Shown here: in pieces, positions 59,501-64,000 of the stretch
Position numbering within the stretch: position 1 is the stretch's first letter
How the letters are laid out: the number at the start of each line of letters is the position of its first letter
From: Gerris lacustris
Taxonomy: Eukaryota > Arthropoda > Insecta > Hemiptera > Gerridae
Assembly (NCBI GenBank): GCA_951217055.1
Contig: OX578281.1
Location: 33,223,036-33,287,035, forward strand
Reading direction: 5' to 3'
Length of the DNA stretch: 64,000 nt
Program-made: the position numbers and the translations under genes
The notes under the pieces: generated by a model
Told to the model about the DNA's origin: nothing
Database searches by the model: none
The model's input: only the letters and a program-made list of their open reading frames with translations

Positions 59501-60865
59501 TATAAGAAATATAAAACGCAAAGCGTCTATTTTTCGTCTGATCCAGGCCAATATGCCCTACCCGCCTAAAGAAGTTTCATTTTTTAAAAAACGATAAATC
59601 CCGTGCGGAGTCATTTGCAAAATGATGTATTGTAACAAATCAGGTTAGCCGGTACACCGTTTCTTCCCTCACAATGAGCAAAGTTCATATAGCTCAGTTT
59701 GATATAAAAATTGAACTTTTGTGCAAAAAAAAAAAAAAAACGAAAGTCAACAACACAATGCTCAATATTACTGAAAAGGCTTCCAGGAATAGAAACGTCA
59801 GAATATCACACATTAGGATGAGATTTTCTTTTCTGAAAACTTTGATTTTAATGATTAATTTAACTACAAGAGGTTATTTCGTTGTATATAAGAAACAAGT
59901 AAGGACGATTGATGTCAATCACCATTGAATGAAATTTATTTCACGCCGTTAATTTAAAAAACATATTTGTGATCACTTGTGTTTGATCATTTTAATGATT
60001 AACATCTATTCTTTCTTTGAAATCTGTTGAATGCATTCCAGCCGTATGACCGGTCAAACGATTGATGACATATTTCTTAGGTATATTATATACAAAGTTT
60101 CCTAGTACATTGTCTAATCCTTGTGATTTCTCTTACACAATTATTTGCAAGAAAATTAATACTGGGGAAAGAAATATGGAAATTCATACAAGAAGAAAAA
60201 TCGAGGGGTCACCATACAGTTTCTATTTTTAAAGAGTAAAATCATCTACCATAGTTATTTACGCCTCTCTTATTATTTATTTACTCGTGCAAAAGTAAAA
60301 TCTGTAATCAAAAGATAACAGAAATCTGCAATAAAAGAATCTAATCTTCGAAGTGTATTTATTCCATTTAATTAATTTGTAGGTATCTGCGAGTACTTAA
60401 GTACTCTCTCATGTTTGCTTCTGCTCCAATTTGAAGATCAAGTTTTGTGCACTAAGATTAAAGTTGATACACCACACATGTAGAAAAAAGTATATTATGA
60501 AGCACACGCCCCAATTAATATGAAACAAGTTAATTGTATTAATTATTAGCATTTCCCCCTTCTCTATTAGTTCTATGGGGATAATTAAAAAAAATAAAAA
60601 TAGATACCGTGACAACAGGCGAAGATGTAATAATCGGAATCTCTGTGGCTTTAGAAGGTAACGTAGCTCTGTACCAATACTCTGGTACATCAAGCAAACT
60701 TATTTCTCCTTTACTTCGCCTTTTTCCACTAGCTTCTTTCCTTTCTTCAAGATCGACGATATTATACTTCTTAATAAGCTCCCTGATAGCCTTGATATTT
60801 TCAGCTCTCATTTCACCCACCGTATGACAGAGGAGTTCATCATGACACTGTGTTGCATCAGCCAT
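56533..60865 (-). CDS. Unrecognised protein with cysteine-rich C-terminus, three exons, 220 aa
   Basis: Not assigned to a family. Exons (minus): 60865-60608, 59290-59111, 56757-56533, all phase 0 and GT-AG, from ATG to TAG. Exon 1 (residues 1-86) starts MADATQCHDELLCHTVGEMR and continues AENIKAIRELIKKYNIVDLE, a charged helix, and LLDVPEYWYRATLPSKATE. Exon 2 (87-146) has SMYLRLTLVEADNPHMDPPW and GGQAYVGCQCVKFNGVQ. Exon 3 (147-220) has CPRSECQGNPECLTKPYPNC, PPCCQCKVDGNNN and EGCDCKCHIAR: 12 cysteines in 74 residues, in CxxxC, CCxC and CxCxC patterns that could bind metal. No signal peptide or membrane helix is seen, so a cytosolic, nuclear or axonemal place is more likely than secretion. The coding probability rests on strong sites (TTCTTTTAG|, TTGTAATTTTAG|) and three phase-0 junctions. 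A 1.5-kb transposon lies about 210 bases upstream of the ATG. Confidence 0.7.
58130..58490 (+). repeat. R1 family repeat with internal 10-bp array
   Basis: Diverged copy: TTCTCCGGAGATTTTTCTAA, GCATCTGCATAGACGCCAGA, AAAATCTAATTTAGCGCCAT and the terminal ATATGAGAAAGTAAAA. ACCTCTAACC is expanded to four exact copies at 58351-58390 within it. Confidence 0.65.
58875..58985 (-). repeat. Possible tRNA-derived SINE fragment
   Basis: On the minus strand, GTAGCAGAGGAATCAGAACG leads to TTTGGTTCGATTCTAAGCGG, which contains a B-box-like GGTTCGATTC. The A box is poorly conserved and there is no tRNA fold by eye. Confidence 0.4.
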
Positions 60866-61306
60866 CTTCCTACTTTTAGGGTTTGATAGTTGACAAACTA
60901 AAAATTTTAATTATTTTTTTTTTAATTTTATATTTTTTTCGAAAAGAGATTACATTAAAAAAAAATTGTTGTTATATTGAAGAAAAATGTCACATTTTAA
61001 GATTTGTTTACACCTGTGAATCTCATACAATCTGGACTAATTGCATTGTAAAAAATGCTATAATAATTACTATGATTCCATGATGTTTCAATTTAAATAC
61101 GGATTGAATACGGGTTGAAAACAGTTTTTGGATCCAAAGTGTCCATGGAAACCTCGGTTTAATACGGATTGAATACGAATTGGATCCAGGAGTTTCATGG
61201 AAACACCTAAACTCGATCCTGACATGTGCAGGGTGTGGGTTTGAGCGCCCCTAGCGTGTTTGAGTAGGAACTGTAATCAAATCTGTCAAAAAAAACATAG
61301 CAACAT

Positions 61307-61731
61307 AGGTTTGTTCCAACCAAGCAGTGTACCGTCCGCGAGATTTCCATGGGCATGCGCAATGGATAAAAGCCGTTCCTACCCGACTAGTGACAGTGTT
61401 TCGTTTACGTCCTCCAAACTGCTCCAACCCACGCAGGGATCGTTTGCGAACCATTTACTGTACAGTCAAAACGTCCCTCTGACAATACCAAGTAGTGGTT
61501 TGTATGCTATGCGCAGTTATGTCAACCGTCACACATGTCAACAGGAAGGTTACCTAACTTTTAGGTCCCCTTGTATGTTTTTAATGCGGTGCGAATCATA
61601 GTCCTAAACCCGTTCCAACCTGTCATAATTTTATTGCAGTACAATGATAGCGCATGCGTATAAAAACCTGTCCAAAACGATCCGCGGGGACGATACAAAG
61701 GACGGTACAATAGAGGGGTTGGAACAAACCT
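61307..61731. mobile_element. Nested MITE, about 425 bp
   Basis: AGGTTTGTTCCAACC at the left and GGTTGGAACAAACCT at the right are perfect inverted ends; the homology extends inward to GTACCGTCC/GGACGGTAC. CAT occurs directly outside both ends and may be a 3-bp target duplication. The interior is GC-richer than the surroundings and has no transposase. Confidence 0.75.
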
Positions 61732-61764
61732 CATATTTGTCATTTGCAGTTTTCTTTTTAAAAC

Positions 61765-61895
61765 ATTTAAATCAAATTATAATTACTATTTATAAAGAGA
61801 GACAGACAGAGAAAAATTGACTTCAGCGCCGGGACTCGAACCACGGACCTCCCCCTCATATCCAGTGTGCGGGAGCTCTAACCAATTAAGCTACA
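61765..61895 (-). mobile_element. tRNA-derived SINE, copy 1
   Basis: On the minus strand: TAGCTTAATTGGTTAGAGC (A-box-like), GCACACTGGATATGAGGGGG, then GGTTCGAGTCCC (perfect B box) at 61831-61842, followed by GGCGCTGAAGTC and TTTTTCTCTGTCTGTCTC. The anticodon arm does not fold well, so this is a SINE head and not a working tRNA. Confidence 0.7.
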
Positions 61896-62062
61896 ATGAA
61901 GAATACTTTCCTCTGACGATATCGATACCTAATCCCGAATTAAGCTTTCAAATGTTTCTACAAGTCTTAGATGTCAACAAACGATAATAGAACTAGACTG
62001 AGAAATACGCTTGTAATTATAAAGTACTCAATTAGTACCTGTACTTAGTACAATCAATTAGA

Positions 62063-62379
62063 AATTCAATTTTTACAAGTTATTGGTAGTATTCATACTA
62101 CGGAACGTTTAAATTTTAATTTAAATCAAATTATAATTACTATTTATAAAGGGAAACAGACAGAGAAAAATAGATTTCAGCGCCACGGACTTCTCAAACC
62201 AATTGGTTAGAGCTCCCGCACACTGGATATGAGGGGGAGGTCCATGGTTCAAGTCCCGGCGCTGAAGTCTATTTTTCTCTGTCTGTCTACCTTTATAAAT
62301 AGTAATTATAATTTTATTTAAATTAAAATTTAAACGTTCCGTAGTATGAATACTACCAATAACTTGTAAAAATAGAATT
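62063..62379 (+). mobile_element. Large palindrome around a tRNA-derived SINE head
   Basis: Arms of about 120 bases (62063-62184 and 62258-62379) are inverted copies; they run from TACAAGTTATTGGTAGTATT through CTATTTATAAAG and CAGACAGAGAAAAAT to CAGCGCC. The centre holds the same tRNA-like head on the plus strand, with B box GGTTCAAGTCC at 62246-62256. Confidence 0.8.
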
Positions 62380-64000
62380 TTTAAAACATTTAAAAACAAA
62401 CACAACTAACCTGGTCATAAAAAGTGAAGTTAACAAAATTATTTATAACCTTTATCAAAGTAACCTTGTAAAAGTTTGGTGTATAAAACATATTGAATAC
62501 GGATTCAATACAACTCACGGAAACACCTAGCTTGTTAAATCCCAAAGCAGAATTTAATCCGTATTGAAACATCATGGAAACGTCGTATATAATAAAAAAT
62601 TAAATACTCTAATAATGCTCTAATAGAAACTAATGTATACTCACAAAGCCTAGAGGTAAAATATATTTTTAAAGCAGAATTGAGTATAAAAAGATAGTAG
62701 TAAAAAGATTGGTCCTGTGTCCTGTGAGTTGTGAGTCAGATAATAAAGATGATGGGAGTTGACGCGCTGACACCTTGTCAACCATTATTAAAATACAGTA
62801 ATAGAATGGTGGTAGATTTTAATATGACTGAATAAATCTTTATTTTATAGTAGAGAAGTCATGAGTAGTTTTACGTGTCTTCAACGACCATTATTAATTT
62901 GTGAACTTTATGTGTTAGATATAGGATTATTAGGATAAGGGGATTTCTCTTGGTACTAATTTACTTGCTATGTGGCAAACATTTAATTGGTTACCCACAC
63001 CATGTTTGTTTGATACTTATAAGACATTGATCTAACTACCCATTAAGACAAAGGGATATTTAGGCCAAAAGAACTTTAGGAAAAAGGGACATCGCACTTT
63101 GTGTGAGGTGATGATATCACTTAGTTTAATTCATCATTAAGGCAAGGTAATAATCACAAAGATCACACACTAAAGTAATTTAGGGAGGGTAACCAAGTAA
63201 ATGTGTGTCTTTATTCCTTACATAATCATTTGTAAATCGAATTGCAATATCCACCAAAAAAAAGTAAAACATGTAAATAAAAAGTTTGACTGCTACATGT
63301 CTTAATAGCAATATATTTCATGGACCTTCTTTTCTTAATGATAATCCATCATTCTTTATGGCTCAGGCCAGATTACTAGCAGGATAAAGTGCAAAGTGCA
63401 TCTGAATGTATGATTTGGTAATAAATGGATCTATCATATTTATTAGGTACTAAGCTTATGCTTGGCTTTCTAATCTAATGCTTTTAAATTATATTTAAGA
63501 AAAAATGTATTTGTCTTATTTATATTTAAAGAAGGGAAAGAATTTAAATGATAAATATATATTGGTTTTAAATATATTACACATTATAATTTCTTCCATG
63601 TAGCAGTGACAATGGATAACATCTAATTAAAAAAAGGAATGACCAAAAACAACAAATTATTATGTCAGATTTTTTGACATTATTTTGAATGATGGTACAT
63701 TAATCCTCTAATAATAGCGAAGAAATAAATTAATGTTGAGTAAGTCCTTTTACAAATAAAGACTTCGACTAATGACAATTAATTTTGAAAATCATGGTAA
63801 GTCCAATTATTTTTTTTTTTTTTTATTCAAATGGTTGTAAAATATTCTTGACAAAAAATACCTTTAATTTTTGTATAACGATTCGTTTTTAACTATCTCG
63901 CTAAGTTTAAACTTCTGTATAAATATACTATGAAAACACATGGGAAAGAAGACATATTGGTAAATTTGCACTTGAACACCCACTTATTTATAATTGTCCG

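Larger units (their letters stand above)
61078..62577. mobile_element. 1.5-kb non-autonomous DNA transposon
   Basis: Perfect 15-bp terminal inverted repeats: CCATGATGTTTCAAT at 61078-61092 and its complement at 62563-62577. Subterminal repeats of ATACGGATTGAATACG and CATGGAAACACCTA occur inside both ends. No transposase frame is seen. Younger elements are inserted inside. The superfamily is not determined. Confidence 0.75.
60866..64000. other. Upstream of the cysteine-rich gene; transposon and AT-rich DNA
   Basis: 61078-62577 is a transposon with nested elements. 62578-64000 is AT-rich with no supported gene; one AAGACAAAGGGATAT motif near 63050 links it to the repeat at 4015-4260. There is no clear promoter element for the gene ending at 60865. 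Confidence 0.6.

Noticed and set aside
61260..61743. Open frames of 60-113 aa on both strands
   Set aside because: They lie inside the nested MITE and overlap each other on opposite strands; non-coding transposon interior.
61828..61893. Functional tRNA gene on the minus strand
   Set aside because: A and B boxes are good, but the anticodon arm and acceptor stem do not pair; repeated nearby as part of a SINE.

Overview
The window is nuclear DNA from an animal, almost certainly an insect. It is AT-rich, has spliced genes with GT-AG introns up to about 10 kb, long (AT)n and (CT)n microsatellites, and many dispersed repeats, foldback elements and transposon relics. An ionotropic receptor of the IR75/IR64a type indicates an arthropod, most likely an insect; the order cannot be told from the sequence. 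There is no prokaryotic organisation, no CRISPR array and no intact tRNA or rRNA gene.

Layout. 1-6877: repeat-rich intergenic DNA. 6878-31519 (+): a complete tolloid/BMP1-type metalloprotease gene, rebuilt here exon by exon as 17 exons plus a probable 9-nt microexon. It encodes about 1,135-1,138 residues: signal peptide, long basic prodomain, furin sites, astacin protease, then CUB-CUB-EGF-CUB-EGF-CUB-CUB. 31520-35905: intergenic. 35906-42866 (-): an IR75-like ionotropic receptor, nine well supported exons (617 codons) plus a likely upstream signal-peptide exon; its start codon was not found. 43735-49615 (-): a small predicted coiled-coil protein (three exons, 105 aa) of unknown family. 49616-56532: repeats, a dead non-LTR retrotransposon and two foldback elements. 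56533-60865 (-): an unrecognised three-exon gene for a 220-aa protein with a cysteine-rich end. 60866-64000: a 1.5-kb DNA transposon with 15-bp perfect terminal inverted repeats, carrying a nested MITE and two tRNA-derived SINE copies, then unremarkable AT-rich DNA.

The four genes share no obvious pathway. Tolloid is a secreted protease that processes BMP/TGF-beta pathway and matrix proteins; the IR is a membrane odorant or acid receptor; the two small genes are orphans by eye. The most unusual finding is in tolloid intron 3: a 32-nt exact copy of a piece of coding exon 2, abutting a perfect 19-bp inverted repeat, the whole insert flanked by 12-bp direct repeats. Other points of note are the microexon in CUB3, a triplicated splice acceptor in the receptor gene, and a candidate Penelope-type hammerhead ribozyme inside an intron.
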